NCBI RefSeq assembly: GCF_963666145.1
Contig: NZ_OY762614.1
Coordinates: forward strand, 4,640,501 to 4,704,500
Origin: an uncultured Desulfobacter sp.
GTDB taxonomy: Bacteria; Desulfobacterota; Desulfobacteria; Desulfobacterales; Desulfobacteraceae
Direction: 5' to 3'
Length of the DNA stretch: 64,000 bases
In this document: piece by piece, positions 26,616 through 35,238 of the stretch
Layout of the letters: each line of letters starts with the position of its first letter
Position numbering within the stretch: the stretch's first letter is position 1
Program-made: the position numbers and the translations under genes
The notes under the pieces: model-generated
Seen by the model: the letters and a program-made list of their open reading frames with translations, nothing else
Database searches by the model: none
Told to the model about the DNA's origin: nothing

Positions 26616-29111
26616 ATGACATTAATATGCAGCAAGCTGAAGACATTGATATACAACAATATGGAAGAAAATAATGAAAAATTTACATCGGGTATCGTCG
26701 TATCAACTGTATTGGCTGTAGTCAGTATAGTCATGTTTATTGTCTCTTTTTACGCCATTATCATCCCAATGTTTGAACGCAGTGTGATGGATCGAAAAAA
26801 AGAGATGATCCATGAATTGACAAATACGGCCTGGAGTGTTCTGGCCGAATATGATGCGGAGTACAAAGCCGGTCGAATGACGCTGGCCCAGGCGAAAGTT
26901 CTGGCCGCCGAGGAAGTCGGCAGGATGAGGTATGGAAATGAACAAAAAAATTATTTCTGGATTACAACCACTGAGCCGGTGATGATTCATCATCCCTATC
27001 GTTCGGATTTAAACGGGAAAGATCTTGGCGATTTTGCAGATAAACATAGGAATCGGTTATTTGCCGATGCCGTTAATTTGGTAAATGAAAAAGGCGAGGG
27101 CATCATTCAATACTATTGGAAACGCAAAGAGGATGCCTCCCGGGAAGTGCCGAAATTGTCATATGTTAAAGCCTATCAGAGTTGGAACTGGATCATCGGT
27201 ACCGGTATATATCTTGATGACGTAAGGCAGGAGATAAAAAGGCTGCGGGATCAGTTGCTGAGAATATCGATACTTATCATCGGCATTATCGTTGTCATTC
27301 TTGTTTATGTATTAAAACAAACCCGAATAATTGAGGAGAACCGAAGGCATGCCGTCAATGAATTGAGGTTGTCCAACCAAAGATACAAAAGCCTTGTGGG
27401 GGCATCAACCGAAGGCACCTTAATGGTCATTGACCGTAAGGTCGTATTTGCCAATAGTAAATTTATCAGCTTGCTCGATAGTGATGCCGAGTCGCTGGTC
27501 GGCATCGATTTTTCCGAACTTTTCAAATTGAGTTGGGATGAGATGGTTTCAGGAATTGAAAATCCCAATAAAACCCATGCGTTTGAAACCGAGCTTTTGA
27601 AATGTAAGGCAGGCTTCCAACATATTGTCGCGTATGTCACGCAGGTTGAACACTCTGATAGTGCGGCATACATTGTTGTCATAAAAAATATCACCGAAAA
27701 GTACAGGCTCAGGCTTGATACCCAGAAATTGTCTGAGGATGTCCAGTTATCGCTTCAGTTAATGAACCAACCGGTTAAAAATCTGGTAAACGAAAATATC
27801 TATTGCGATATAAATATGCCGATTGGTAAGGTTATTGAGAGAATGAATAATAAGCGAAGCGAAATCATAAGTGTGCAGAGCCGTGAGGAAACCGTCGGCA
27901 TTGTAACCGATAAAGATATCCGAAATCGTTTAATGAACCCTGGGATTACCATGGACAGCCCGGTTGTAAAGTTAATGACATCGCCGGTAATCAGCATCAA
28001 CCAGGGGGCGTTGCTGTACGAAGCGGTGTTGTTGTTCCGGGAGCATGGGATTTCTCATCTTATGGTTGCCAACAATAACAATAAAATCTATGGCAACATC
28101 AGTTATCTTAAATGCCTTGAAATGCAAAATAATTCACTGACATTCCTGTTACAGGAGATACAAAATTGTGATGTGATCAGTGATATGCGCAACATTTATA
28201 ATAAAGTCCCTGTACTGATACAGGCAATATTCACCAGCACGGATAATATTAACAGTGTGTCGCGCATTATTACGTCCATCGCCGATGCCATAAATAAGCG
28301 CGTCATCGAAATGGCAATCGCCGAAATCGGTCAACCGCCGTGTCAGTTCGCATTTATAGCCATGGGAAGTGAAGGGCGGGGCGAGCAGACACTTAAAACC
28401 GACCAGGATAATGCCATCATTTTTGCAGAGCAGTCCGATGATAATAAAAATTATTTTCTGCGGCTGTCGATGCTGATCAATGAAAATCTTCATAAGATCG
28501 GTTATGCGCGGTGCGAAGGTGATCTTATGGCAGGTAATCCTGAGTGGTGCAACCACATTGATGAATGGAAAACTATATTTGCGGAATGGATTAATAATCC
28601 TGTGACGTTAAATGTACTTGATGGCTCTTTGTTTTTTGATATGCGTCTGATATTCGGCAGTGAGCAGCTGTCATCGGAATTGATAGATTTTGTGTATAAA
28701 GAATTGGAAGGTAAAAATGAATTCTTCAGTCAACTGGCTAAAACCGTCGCCGCAAGCAAGCCGGTATTTGATAGAAAACGGGTTGATATTAAAAAGTTTT
28801 TGCTGCCCATTGTCGGGTATTTAAGGGCCAAGGCATTGTATTATTCCATAAAACAGACCAATAGTATGCTGCGCCTCGACTATCTGATGGCATACGATTT
28901 GATTTCCGAAAGTAAAGCCCAGGAGATTGAAAAGATGTATAATTTTTTGATGCATCTGCGGATAAAGTGGCAAGTTAGCCTTATCCTGGATAATGACTGG
29001 CCGTCTAATTCAATCTCTTTAAATAATCTTACGGCAATAGAACAGGAGACGCTGAGAAATATAATTCGAGAGGTGCAAAAACTTCAGGAGGAGTTGCAGG
29101 CAATACTTTGA
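26616..29111 (+). CDS. Transmembrane Cache-PAS-CBS-DUF294 sensor protein
   Basis: An 831-residue protein with the same layout as 18603-21095: membrane segments near 30-50 and 212-232 around a Cache_2-like sensor (MRYGNEQKNYFWITT, HPYRSDLNGKDLGDF, WNWIIGTGIYLDDV), a PAS domain (about 245-365), a CBS pair (about 388-505), a DUF294 nucleotidyltransferase-like domain with GSEGRGEQTLKTDQDNAI near 583, and the C-terminal DUF294 helical domain. The start ATG 26616 has GGAG 8 nt upstream; a second in-frame ATG at 26661 is possible. It is the gene closest to the acetate-uptake block, 320 nt upstream of the sigma-54 activator. Its ligand and reaction are unknown. Confidence 0.85.
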   Translation: MTLICSKLKTLIYNNMEENNEKFTSGIVVSTVLAVVSIVMFIVSFYAIIIPMFERSVMDRKKEMIHELTNTAWSVLAEYDAEYKAGRMTLAQAKVLAAEEVGRMRYGNEQKNYFWITTTEPVMIHHPYRSDLNGKDLGDFADKHRNRLFADAVNLVNEKGEGIIQYYWKRKEDASREVPKLSYVKAYQSWNWIIGTGIYLDDVRQEIKRLRDQLLRISILIIGIIVVILVYVLKQTRIIEENRRHAVNELRLSNQRYKSLVGASTEGTLMVIDRKVVFANSKFISLLDSDAESLVGIDFSELFKLSWDEMVSGIENPNKTHAFETELLKCKAGFQHIVAYVTQVEHSDSAAYIVVIKNITEKYRLRLDTQKLSEDVQLSLQLMNQPVKNLVNENIYCDINMPIGKVIERMNNKRSEIISVQSREETVGIVTDKDIRNRLMNPGITMDSPVVKLMTSPVISINQGALLYEAVLLFREHGISHLMVANNNNKIYGNISYLKCLEMQNNSLTFLLQEIQNCDVISDMRNIYNKVPVLIQAIFTSTDNINSVSRIITSIADAINKRVIEMAIAEIGQPPCQFAFIAMGSEGRGEQTLKTDQDNAIIFAEQSDDNKNYFLRLSMLINENLHKIGYARCEGDLMAGNPEWCNHIDEWKTIFAEWINNPVTLNVLDGSLFFDMRLIFGSEQLSSELIDFVYKELEGKNEFFSQLAKTVAASKPVFDRKRVDIKKFLLPIVGYLRAKALYYSIKQTNSMLRLDYLMAYDLISESKAQEIEKMYNFLMHLRIKWQVSLILDNDWPSNSISLNNLTAIEQETLRNIIREVQKLQEELQAIL

Positions 29112-29303
29112 TTCTTAGCTAATTTAGCATGCTTGATGTCGGGTGCCGGCATGCTTGCCGTATTTAGGTGCAAAAAATAGAACTGCGATAGTCGTTGACA
29201 AGAATATTTTCAATGGATATTGGTATAGACGAGATATTTGGCAGTTATTGTAGCTTGTACCTGAACCGCAAACCTGTGTTTGAATGGCATGAAGGAGAAA
29301 AAT

Positions 29304-29438
29304 ATGAGCACCCTGTCCGTTCCGGCCATAATTCCCTGTCTGCCGGAAACCCTGACCGCTGAACAGTCCTTTTTTTCAGATGAACGTATTTCATTTTTAG
29401 ACGGTAAAATAGCCGGAGGCGTATCAAGCTGTGCTTGA
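29304..29438 (+). CDS. 44-residue leader ORF or displaced N-terminus of the sigma-54 regulator
   Basis: ATG 29304 has a strong AAGGAG (29292-29297) at ideal spacing and opens a 44-codon frame that stops with TGA 29436-29438, overlapping the GTG 29431 start of the regulator in another frame. Skipping one base near 29413-29416 would fuse it as ...FLDGKIAEAYQAVLEYTPIAQF, a smooth PAS-domain entry. So either the regulator is frameshifted in this sequence and really starts here, or this is a translationally coupled leader peptide, with GGAGG at 29415-29419 serving GTG 29431. Confidence 0.5.
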   Translation: MSTLSVPAIIPCLPETLTAEQSFFSDERISFLDGKIAGGVSSCA

Positions 29439-30861
29439 ATATACGCCGATTGCTCAGTTTGCCATAGGGGTCGATCACAAGGTAAAAGTCTGGAACAAAG
29501 CCTGTGAAGTGCTCACCGGCGTTTTAGCCGAGGATATTATCGGAACAGACCACCAGTGGAAGATTTTTTATTCCAAAAAACGTCCTGTCCTGGCCGACCT
29601 TGTCGTCGAGCAGGACTATGATAAATTCCTTGAAATATACGGTTCGAAAAATCCGGCCCAGTCCCGCATTGTACCCAATGCCTGGGAAGCAACGGATTAT
29701 TTTGAAAATTTTAACGGCAAATCAAGATATATTTATTTTATGGCCGCGCCTGTTTTTGATGATGAAGGCAACATCACAGGTGCCGTCACTACGCTTCAGG
29801 ATATAACGCTTCGAAAAATGCAGGAAAAAGCCATGAAGCGTGAGTCCGAAGAGCTCCAGCAGCAGTACTCATTGCTGCAATCCTCAATGGGAGAACGCTT
29901 CAAGTTCTGTAATATTGTCGGCAAAAGCCAAAAAATGCAGGAGGTCTATGATATCATTGTCCGGGCCGCAGCCAGTTCCGACAGTGTCGTGATTCACGGT
30001 GAATCCGGGGTGGGAAAAGAGTTGGTGGCAAAGGCGATACATGATATCAGCCAAAGAAAAAATGAACCATTTATTCCTGTGAACTGTGGCGCCATCTCCG
30101 AATCTCTTCTGGAAAATGAGTTTTTTGGTCATGTAAAAGGCGCCTTTACCGGTGCCTATAGCGATAAAAAAGGATTTTTGTCCAATGTAGATGGCGGCAC
30201 CTTGTTTCTTGATGAGGTTGGGGAGCTCTCCTTGAACATGCAGGTCAAGCTGTTGCGGGCAATCGAAGGCGGCGGCTATTCTCCGGTGGGAAGCACTGAG
30301 GTGCTGTATTCCGATTTCAGGATTGTTGCCGCAAGTAACCAGAATCTGTGGGAGGAAGTTCAAAAGGGAAACCTGCGCAGCGATTTTTTTTACCGCTTAT
30401 ATGTAATACCGGTGGATATTCCGCCCCTGAGGGAGCGTAAGGAAGATCTTGCCCTGCTTGCCGATTATTTTTTTGGCCAGATGAATTCTCCCCATCATTT
30501 TGATTCTTTACCCGGAAAAGACATAAAGTCCTTATATAAATATCACTGGCCCGGAAATGTTAGAGAGCTGCAGAATGTGCTTCGCAGGTATGTTACCTTC
30601 AACAATCTGGATTTTATGTCGCTCCCGGACATTGATCCCCCTGTTGTTTATCCACAACCTCCCACAGGGTTTCCCGCCGTTTCCGATTTCGTCACAGATC
30701 TTCCACTGACGGATGCTTCTGCCAAGTTTGAGAAACAGCTTATTCTTTCTGCCCTTAATAACTGTCGGTGGCACAGGGAACAGGCTGCTGAAAAATTGGG
30801 CATTTCCCGCCGGACACTGTATCGCAAAATGCTGTCCCACGGGCTTGTCAGTGCTATATAA
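29431..30861 (+). CDS. PAS-domain sigma-54-dependent Fis-family activator
   Basis: A 476-residue NtrC-type enhancer-binding protein. A PAS sensor domain (about 1-135, LEYTPIAQFAIGVDHKVKVW) is followed by the sigma-54 AAA+ domain with Walker A GESGVGKE near 190, GAFTGA near 237 (contacts sigma-54) and FLDEVGELS as Walker B, and a C-terminal Fis-type helix-turn-helix (AAEKLGISRRTLYRKM). It has no phosphoreceiver domain, so the PAS domain is the likely input. The annotated start is GTG 29431 with GGAGG 11 nt upstream, but the true N-terminus may lie at 29304 if a 1-nt frameshift is real. A near-perfect -24/-12 promoter lies downstream before satP, its most likely target. Confidence 0.88.
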   Translation: MLEYTPIAQFAIGVDHKVKVWNKACEVLTGVLAEDIIGTDHQWKIFYSKKRPVLADLVVEQDYDKFLEIYGSKNPAQSRIVPNAWEATDYFENFNGKSRYIYFMAAPVFDDEGNITGAVTTLQDITLRKMQEKAMKRESEELQQQYSLLQSSMGERFKFCNIVGKSQKMQEVYDIIVRAAASSDSVVIHGESGVGKELVAKAIHDISQRKNEPFIPVNCGAISESLLENEFFGHVKGAFTGAYSDKKGFLSNVDGGTLFLDEVGELSLNMQVKLLRAIEGGGYSPVGSTEVLYSDFRIVAASNQNLWEEVQKGNLRSDFFYRLYVIPVDIPPLRERKEDLALLADYFFGQMNSPHHFDSLPGKDIKSLYKYHWPGNVRELQNVLRRYVTFNNLDFMSLPDIDPPVVYPQPPTGFPAVSDFVTDLPLTDASAKFEKQLILSALNNCRWHREQAAEKLGISRRTLYRKMLSHGLVSAI

Positions 30862-31099
30862 GTCCTGCCTTTACGCTTTATCTCCTCCTTAAATAACGGC
30901 GATGAACCTGTCAGTCTGTAATGTCCATCAACATCAATACGCAATCCGCTCACAAAATAATTATAATTCCGGCTGATTGAAGGCGGTTGTGTTAAGAAAT
31001 ACGTGTCATTGGGCAACCCTAAATATATAATGACTCAAAATGGGACAAAGTCGCCCGTAACTATATATAATTAAATTTCAGTATGTTAATAATTTTATA

Positions 31100-31132
31100 G
31101 ATTTTTTTGGGCCAAATATGCCCAAAAAAATC
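31100..31132. promoter_or_regulatory. Perfect 13-bp inverted repeat: activator site or terminator
   Basis: GATTTTTTTGGGC (31100-31112) and GCCCAAAAAAATC (31120-31132) are exact complements around a 7-nt CAAATAT centre, followed by T5. It lies 240 nt after the sigma-54 activator gene and 140 nt upstream of the -24 box, so it could be that activator's upstream activating site, the terminator of its gene, or both. Confidence 0.5.
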
Positions 31133-31271
31133 TTTTTGCTGCTTACAGCCGAATCTGCCGTCTTCTTTTTTTTAGTGAACAATAATATTAGAACTATTAG
31201 TAATGATTTTGAGGAGATGAGGTTGGGATATAGGGCAATGAATCGATTCGATGGATCCCTTTGGGGAACCA

Positions 31272-31287
31272 TGGCACAAGGATTGCT
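31272..31287 (+). promoter_or_regulatory. Sigma-54 (-24/-12) promoter of satP
   Basis: TGGCACAAGGATTGCT matches the sigma-54 consensus TGGCACRNNNNTTGCW in both conserved blocks and in the 10-nt GG-GC spacing. Transcription would start near 31299, about 230 nt before satP. The gene upstream encodes a sigma-54 activator, which supports the call. Confidence 0.75.
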
Positions 31288-31527
31288 ACAATATATTTGC
31301 TCATTCTGATGAATGTTGTTGTTACAGCCTGCGACTGCTTAAGGTTTTGTGTGAAAGAGACTAAACAAGAATTACAGATGCTTATAAATCTTCTGTAAGC
31401 ACCTGACGGATTCGGCCTACCTGGATACAGGCGGGCGTTTTGATCGGGTGAACAGAGGAACGTTTTTAAGAGAAGTGTTTTTGCAGTTTTTTAATCATTT
31501 TTAATCATTTGTAGACGGGAGAAGAAG

Positions 31528-32091
31528 ATGAGAGACGAAACGTTGGCAAATCCGGGGCCACTCGGATTGATGGGATTTGGAATGACAACTGTGCTGTTAA
31601 ACATTCATAACGCAGGTTTCTTTGAAATCAGCGCTATGATCCTGGCAATGGGTCTTTTTTACGGGGGAATGGCCCAGATTATCGCCGGTATTCTTGAATT
31701 CAGAAAAGGCAACACCTTTGGCGTTACGGCATTCATCTCCTATGGCCACTTTTGGTTGACTCTTGTAGCGCTTATTTTATTGCCAAAACTCGGCTGGGCC
31801 GATCCGACTCCCGCAAAATTCATGGCCTGCTATCTGTTCATGTGGGGTATCTTCACCATGTTCATGTTTTTTGGGACATTAAAATCCAACAAAGGGCTCC
31901 AATTTGTCTTTGCATCACTGACCGTGCTGTTCTTTCTGCTTGCAATCAAAGATTGGACAGGTTCCCATCTCATCGGCATCATTGCTGGATTTGAAGGAAT
32001 CATCTGCGGACTGAGCGCTATTTATCTTGCCATGGCCGAAGTACTCAACGAACAATATAAAAGAGTTGTTATTCCGATAGGCGTACCCTAA
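31528..32091 (+). CDS. satP: Acetate uptake permease (GPR1/FUN34/YaaH family)
   Basis: Inner-membrane carrier for acetate and probably succinate, 187 residues with six membrane segments. The family signature NPGPLGLMGFGMTTVLLNIHNAG (the NPxPLGL/GFG motif) is at the N-terminus, and the segments FYGGMAQIIAGILEFRKGNTFG and TAFISYGHFWLTL match conserved YaaH blocks. GGGAGAAGAAG precedes the ATG. It is preceded by a sigma-54 promoter and the matching activator, so it is probably switched on by a PAS-sensed signal rather than expressed constitutively. Together with actP it gives the cell two acetate uptake routes, as expected for an acetate oxidiser. Confidence 0.9.
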   Translation: MRDETLANPGPLGLMGFGMTTVLLNIHNAGFFEISAMILAMGLFYGGMAQIIAGILEFRKGNTFGVTAFISYGHFWLTLVALILLPKLGWADPTPAKFMACYLFMWGIFTMFMFFGTLKSNKGLQFVFASLTVLFFLLAIKDWTGSHLIGIIAGFEGIICGLSAIYLAMAEVLNEQYKRVVIPIGVP

Positions 32092-32099
32092 CAAAAAAA

Positions 32100-32144
32100 G
32101 CCCCCTTTTTCAGAATGTTATCCAGATATCTGAAGAAAGGGGGC
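32100..32144. terminator. Hairpin between satP and the truncated MFS gene
   Basis: GCCCCCTTTTTCAG pairs with CTGAAGAAAGGGGGC with one bulge. The plus strand has no T-tract after it, but read on the minus strand the stem is followed by seven T, so it fits best as a terminator of leftward transcription and may also end satP. Confidence 0.6.
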
Positions 32145-32370
32145 ACTTGAGAACCATAATTATACGGACCCGATGGAAATGAGACCCGAAACCAAAGTGC
32201 TTACACTAATTGCCTCAACAACAATTGCTTCAAGCAGACGTGCTCTGGTGAAATCTTATTTTAATGCTTTTCAGGGGAAGGTCCATGATCGCGCTACCGA
32301 TGGGACCAGAACCTGCAAAAGCAAAATCGGTGAGTATAATTGTTTTTTTATTTAATTAAGGAAACATATA

Positions 32371-32604
32371 TCACCAAAGGAAATGCGAACAAATGCCGGC
32401 CCAGATCAAAACCTGCGCAAAGAGGAAAAGAAGTGCTGATAAAATCCACGTTGTATAAGGCGCAGTGGATTGGTATGCACCGTCAGGATCAGACAAAACA
32501 TTGGTAAACGCGGACCATGCACAGACAACACCAAATGCTATCTGAATAAGAATTGCAGCAACGATGACAAACCAACGATTGTTAACTTTTGCGGTAGTAG
32601 ACAT
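32371..32604 (-). pseudogene. Truncated MFS (oxalate/formate antiporter-like) gene, first 77 codons
   Basis: The 77-residue product NNRWFVIVAAILIQIAFGVVCAWSAFTNVL..., which I give only in part, looks like the first two membrane segments of an OFA-type MFS carrier (NRW, then GxxYAWSVF), with a typical W-x-x-S-x-L-x-x-F-A second segment. It then ends after WAG, where full-length relatives continue with a cytoplasmic GR...G-R loop. A strong AAGGAGGT ribosome site precedes the ATG, so the remnant is probably translated. None of the three frames in the 270 nt downstream continues an MFS. It is probably a decaying remnant; a functional small membrane protein is the alternative. Confidence 0.55.
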
Positions 32605-32861
32605 TTGGAAAGACCTCCTTTTGTAAGTTGAACATTTGAGTTAAGCATCATGAACTTAACTTGCAAGTTCAGCCAGCCGGCCGGGGGGAAAGTGACAAAA
32701 CAGGTTGAAGTAGTTACGCTAACACTGTTTATTTATTTAAAAATCGTGAAAGGGCTTTTAAATAAATCGCTGTTCTCCCGAATTGTTTGCAGTACATCTA
32801 TTAAGGTAATTTTATTATTTGTACATCCGAAAGTATTTGTCAAGACTAAAACGTGGTTACT

Positions 32862-32897
32862 AAAAAAGGAGAGCTTGTGAAAACACTCTCCTTTTTT
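32862..32897. terminator. Terminator after actP
   Basis: A perfect 12-bp stem AAAAAAGGAGAG/CTCTCCTTTTTT (32862-32873 and 32886-32897) around a 12-nt loop, with A- and T-runs on both sides, 30 nt after the actP stop on the minus strand. It is probably bidirectional. Confidence 0.85.
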
Positions 32898-32927
32898 ATT
32901 TTAATCTCCTCCTATTTTAATGGTGGT

Positions 32928-34847
32928 TTAGGCTACTTGTTTCTCCGTGCTGACCTCGTTTTTTTTTGTCATTAAAGAGACAACAATCAGTGTTATAAAG
33001 GCTAACGGTATTGATATGATGCCTGGATTATTTATGGATATCGGAGCACTTTCAGCGGGCAGCCCGTACACTGTAAAGGTTTTGGGCGACAGTAAAATAA
33101 TTGTCATCGCGCTTATGATTCCCACTACGATGGATGCGGAAATACCCTTTGCTGTCGTTTTCTTCCAGAACAGCATCATTAAAATTGCGGGCAGGTTTGC
33201 TGATGCGGCAACCGCAAACGCTAGCCCGACAAGGAACGATACGTTGATTCCTTTGAATGCGATTCCCAGCAGAATAGCGAATACCCCCACCACGACGGCT
33301 GCGATTTTACCAGCTTTTACCTGGCCTTTATCGGTCAATGGAATTCCGAAATAATTGGCAATCAGGTCATGGGCAACCGCACCGGATGCTGCCACAATAA
33401 GCCCGGAAACCGTCCCGAGAACTGTGGCAAAGGCGATGGCGGATATTATGGAGAATATCGCTATACCAAAGAACTTAGCCAGCAGCGGTCCGGCCATATT
33501 ACTGCTCTGCACATCAAGTACGCCGTTGACCATTGCACCAAGTCCCATGAAAAGGGTAAGGACATAAAAGAAGCCGATGGCTGCGATGGCAAGGATCGTT
33601 GACTTACGCGCGGCCTTTGGGCTGGGCACCGTATAATACCTAATCAGAATATGAGGCAGGGCGGAGGTGCCGAAGAACAATGCGATCATAAGGGAGACAA
33701 AGTCAAGCTTGGACATAAAGGTTGACCCCTTATCGACCTTGAACCTTAATCCAGGTCTCATGATAGCCTCACCCGCTGTGGGATTCTGATACCAGAGTTG
33801 TACTTTTTCGCCCTGGTCCATGAAAACCACTTTGCCAAAGCGGACGATAGTGCTTGCCTCTATGGTTGTCAGGAATTTAAATGGGCTGACGGACCCTGTT
33901 TCCGTAACCTCTTCTCCATCAACCATGATTTTGCTTGCGTGGCCGACCTGGAAAAATTTTTCAGCTTCCTTTGGCTCGCCATTGTAAAGCACTTGGCCGT
34001 CTTTGGTGTTTACCACCGTAAGCGCCTCTTCAAGGTGGGTATTCCCATCGTCTTCAATCAGGTGCCACCATGTACTTATGCCCTCTTTGTTTAATTTCAC
34101 ATAAGTTCCCTGGGCGTCACTATGCGTCCCGGCAATCTGGTACTCATAGTTGTCGATTGCCGTAACCTCTCCGTTCATTACCGTGGCATTGATGGTTTGA
34201 AACTTATGATAGTCTTCGGACGGCGGGGTTTTTATGCCGTGCATAAATATGGCAATTGTAAGAATTGAGGAGAAAATGATCAGCAGGCCGCCTTTGAAGA
34301 ACTGAACATAGGTGGTTGATGCCATCCCTGCCGTTGCCACGATGAAGATAACGATGGCACCCACAAGGATAACCCCGACGTAATGGGGCATACCGAGCAA
34401 TGGTGTAACAAGACTTCCTGCGCCTACCATTTGAGGCACAAGATAACATATGGAGACAATCAGGGTACTGATAGCCGCCGTCAGGTGAATGCCCCGGGAA
34501 TTGTATTTATTGTTGAGCGCATCTGTAAACGTGTATTTTCCAAGACGTTTCATCGGCTCGGCCACGATAAACAGCGCAACGACCCATCCTGCAAGATAAC
34601 CGATGGAATATAAAAATCCGTCGTAGCCGCTGAATGCGATCATCCCGCAGATCCCAAGGAAGGATGCGGCTGAAAGATAATCGCCTGCGAATGCAATACC
34701 GTTTACGCCCCAGTGAATATCTCCACCGGCAGCATAATACCCTGATGATGTTGTTGTTTTTTTTGCAAAATAAGATGACAGCCATAGCACACCAAGTACA
34801 AAAGCGACAAAGATTGCTACTGCGAACGGGGATGCATTATATATCAT
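32928..34847 (-). CDS. actP: Cation/acetate symporter (SSS family) with a large soluble insert
   Basis: Sodium-coupled acetate (or related monocarboxylate) importer. The 639-residue protein begins with the SSS core (FAVAIFVAFVLGVLWLSSYFAKKT, then SAASFLGICGMIAFSGYDGFLYSIGYLAGW) and ends with a hydrophobic C-terminal segment. Unlike the usual 550-residue ActP, it has about 130 hydrophilic residues (about 215-345) between membrane segments, rich in charged residues and glycine. It overlaps the upstream DUF485 gene by 4 nt (ATGA), the normal actP partner. It is probably co-regulated with SatP for acetate uptake. The exact substrate (acetate, propionate, pyruvate) cannot be fixed by sequence. Confidence 0.88.
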   Translation of the reverse strand: MIYNASPFAVAIFVAFVLGVLWLSSYFAKKTTTSSGYYAAGGDIHWGVNGIAFAGDYLSAASFLGICGMIAFSGYDGFLYSIGYLAGWVVALFIVAEPMKRLGKYTFTDALNNKYNSRGIHLTAAISTLIVSICYLVPQMVGAGSLVTPLLGMPHYVGVILVGAIVIFIVATAGMASTTYVQFFKGGLLIIFSSILTIAIFMHGIKTPPSEDYHKFQTINATVMNGEVTAIDNYEYQIAGTHSDAQGTYVKLNKEGISTWWHLIEDDGNTHLEEALTVVNTKDGQVLYNGEPKEAEKFFQVGHASKIMVDGEEVTETGSVSPFKFLTTIEASTIVRFGKVVFMDQGEKVQLWYQNPTAGEAIMRPGLRFKVDKGSTFMSKLDFVSLMIALFFGTSALPHILIRYYTVPSPKAARKSTILAIAAIGFFYVLTLFMGLGAMVNGVLDVQSSNMAGPLLAKFFGIAIFSIISAIAFATVLGTVSGLIVAASGAVAHDLIANYFGIPLTDKGQVKAGKIAAVVVGVFAILLGIAFKGINVSFLVGLAFAVAASANLPAILMMLFWKKTTAKGISASIVVGIISAMTIILLSPKTFTVYGLPAESAPISINNPGIISIPLAFITLIVVSLMTKKNEVSTEKQVA

Positions 34848-35128
34848 TGGTCAGTATCCTCCACATTGAGTTCATCTTCTTTATTAGTGCAAAGAATGTC
34901 GTAAATGATTCCCATTACGAAAGCCAGAATAATCAGGCCAAAACCATACACAACTGCCAGGTTTTGACCAGCAAATACGATTGTTGCCATTGTTTTCGGA
35001 CTAGCAACGTTTATCCAGATAAATCCGACATATACCAATACGTAAACAAGAAACAACCACAACCCAAGTTTAGTTTTGAAACCAATCGCTTTGTCCTCTC
35101 CCCAATCAGTTGCAGGCCCGTGTGACAT
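34844..35128 (-). CDS. DUF485 small membrane protein, ActP partner
   Basis: A 94-residue protein with two membrane segments (LGLWLFLVYVLVYVGFIWIN and NLAVVYGFGLIILAFVMGIIY) and an acidic C-terminus, the layout of the DUF485/YjcH family that accompanies actP in most bacteria. AAGGAG precedes the ATG. The stop overlaps the actP start (ATGA), so the two are translationally coupled. The family is thought to assist or regulate the symporter, but its mechanism is unknown. Confidence 0.88.
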   Translation of the reverse strand: MSHGPATDWGEDKAIGFKTKLGLWLFLVYVLVYVGFIWINVASPKTMATIVFAGQNLAVVYGFGLIILAFVMGIIYDILCTNKEDELNVEDTDQ

Positions 35129-35238
35129 AGGTTTTTCTCCTTATTTAATAATTGTATTTATTTTCGGATAGTCCTGTTACTTAAACAGGGTATCCTGGTT
35201 CCGGCAGTTTTTTTAACGACTTCAACAGGAGAACAGCT

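Larger units (their letters stand above)
30862..31527. other. Long regulatory region upstream of satP
   Basis: About 665 bases with no convincing gene. It holds a perfect 13-bp inverted repeat (31100-31132), the sigma-54 promoter (31272-31287) and, just before satP, a direct duplication of TTTTTAATCATT (about 31485-31510). The 63-codon frame at 31118-31309 overlaps these elements and has no ribosome site. Confidence 0.5.

Noticed and set aside
30648..31016. Reverse 122-codon ORF after the sigma-54 activator
   Set aside because: It overlaps the activator's coding region on the other strand and shows no family pattern.
32173..32355. Forward 60-codon ORF between satP and the MFS remnant
   Set aside because: No ribosome site and no recognised protein; it lies where the lost part of the MFS gene would be, but no frame there continues an MFS.
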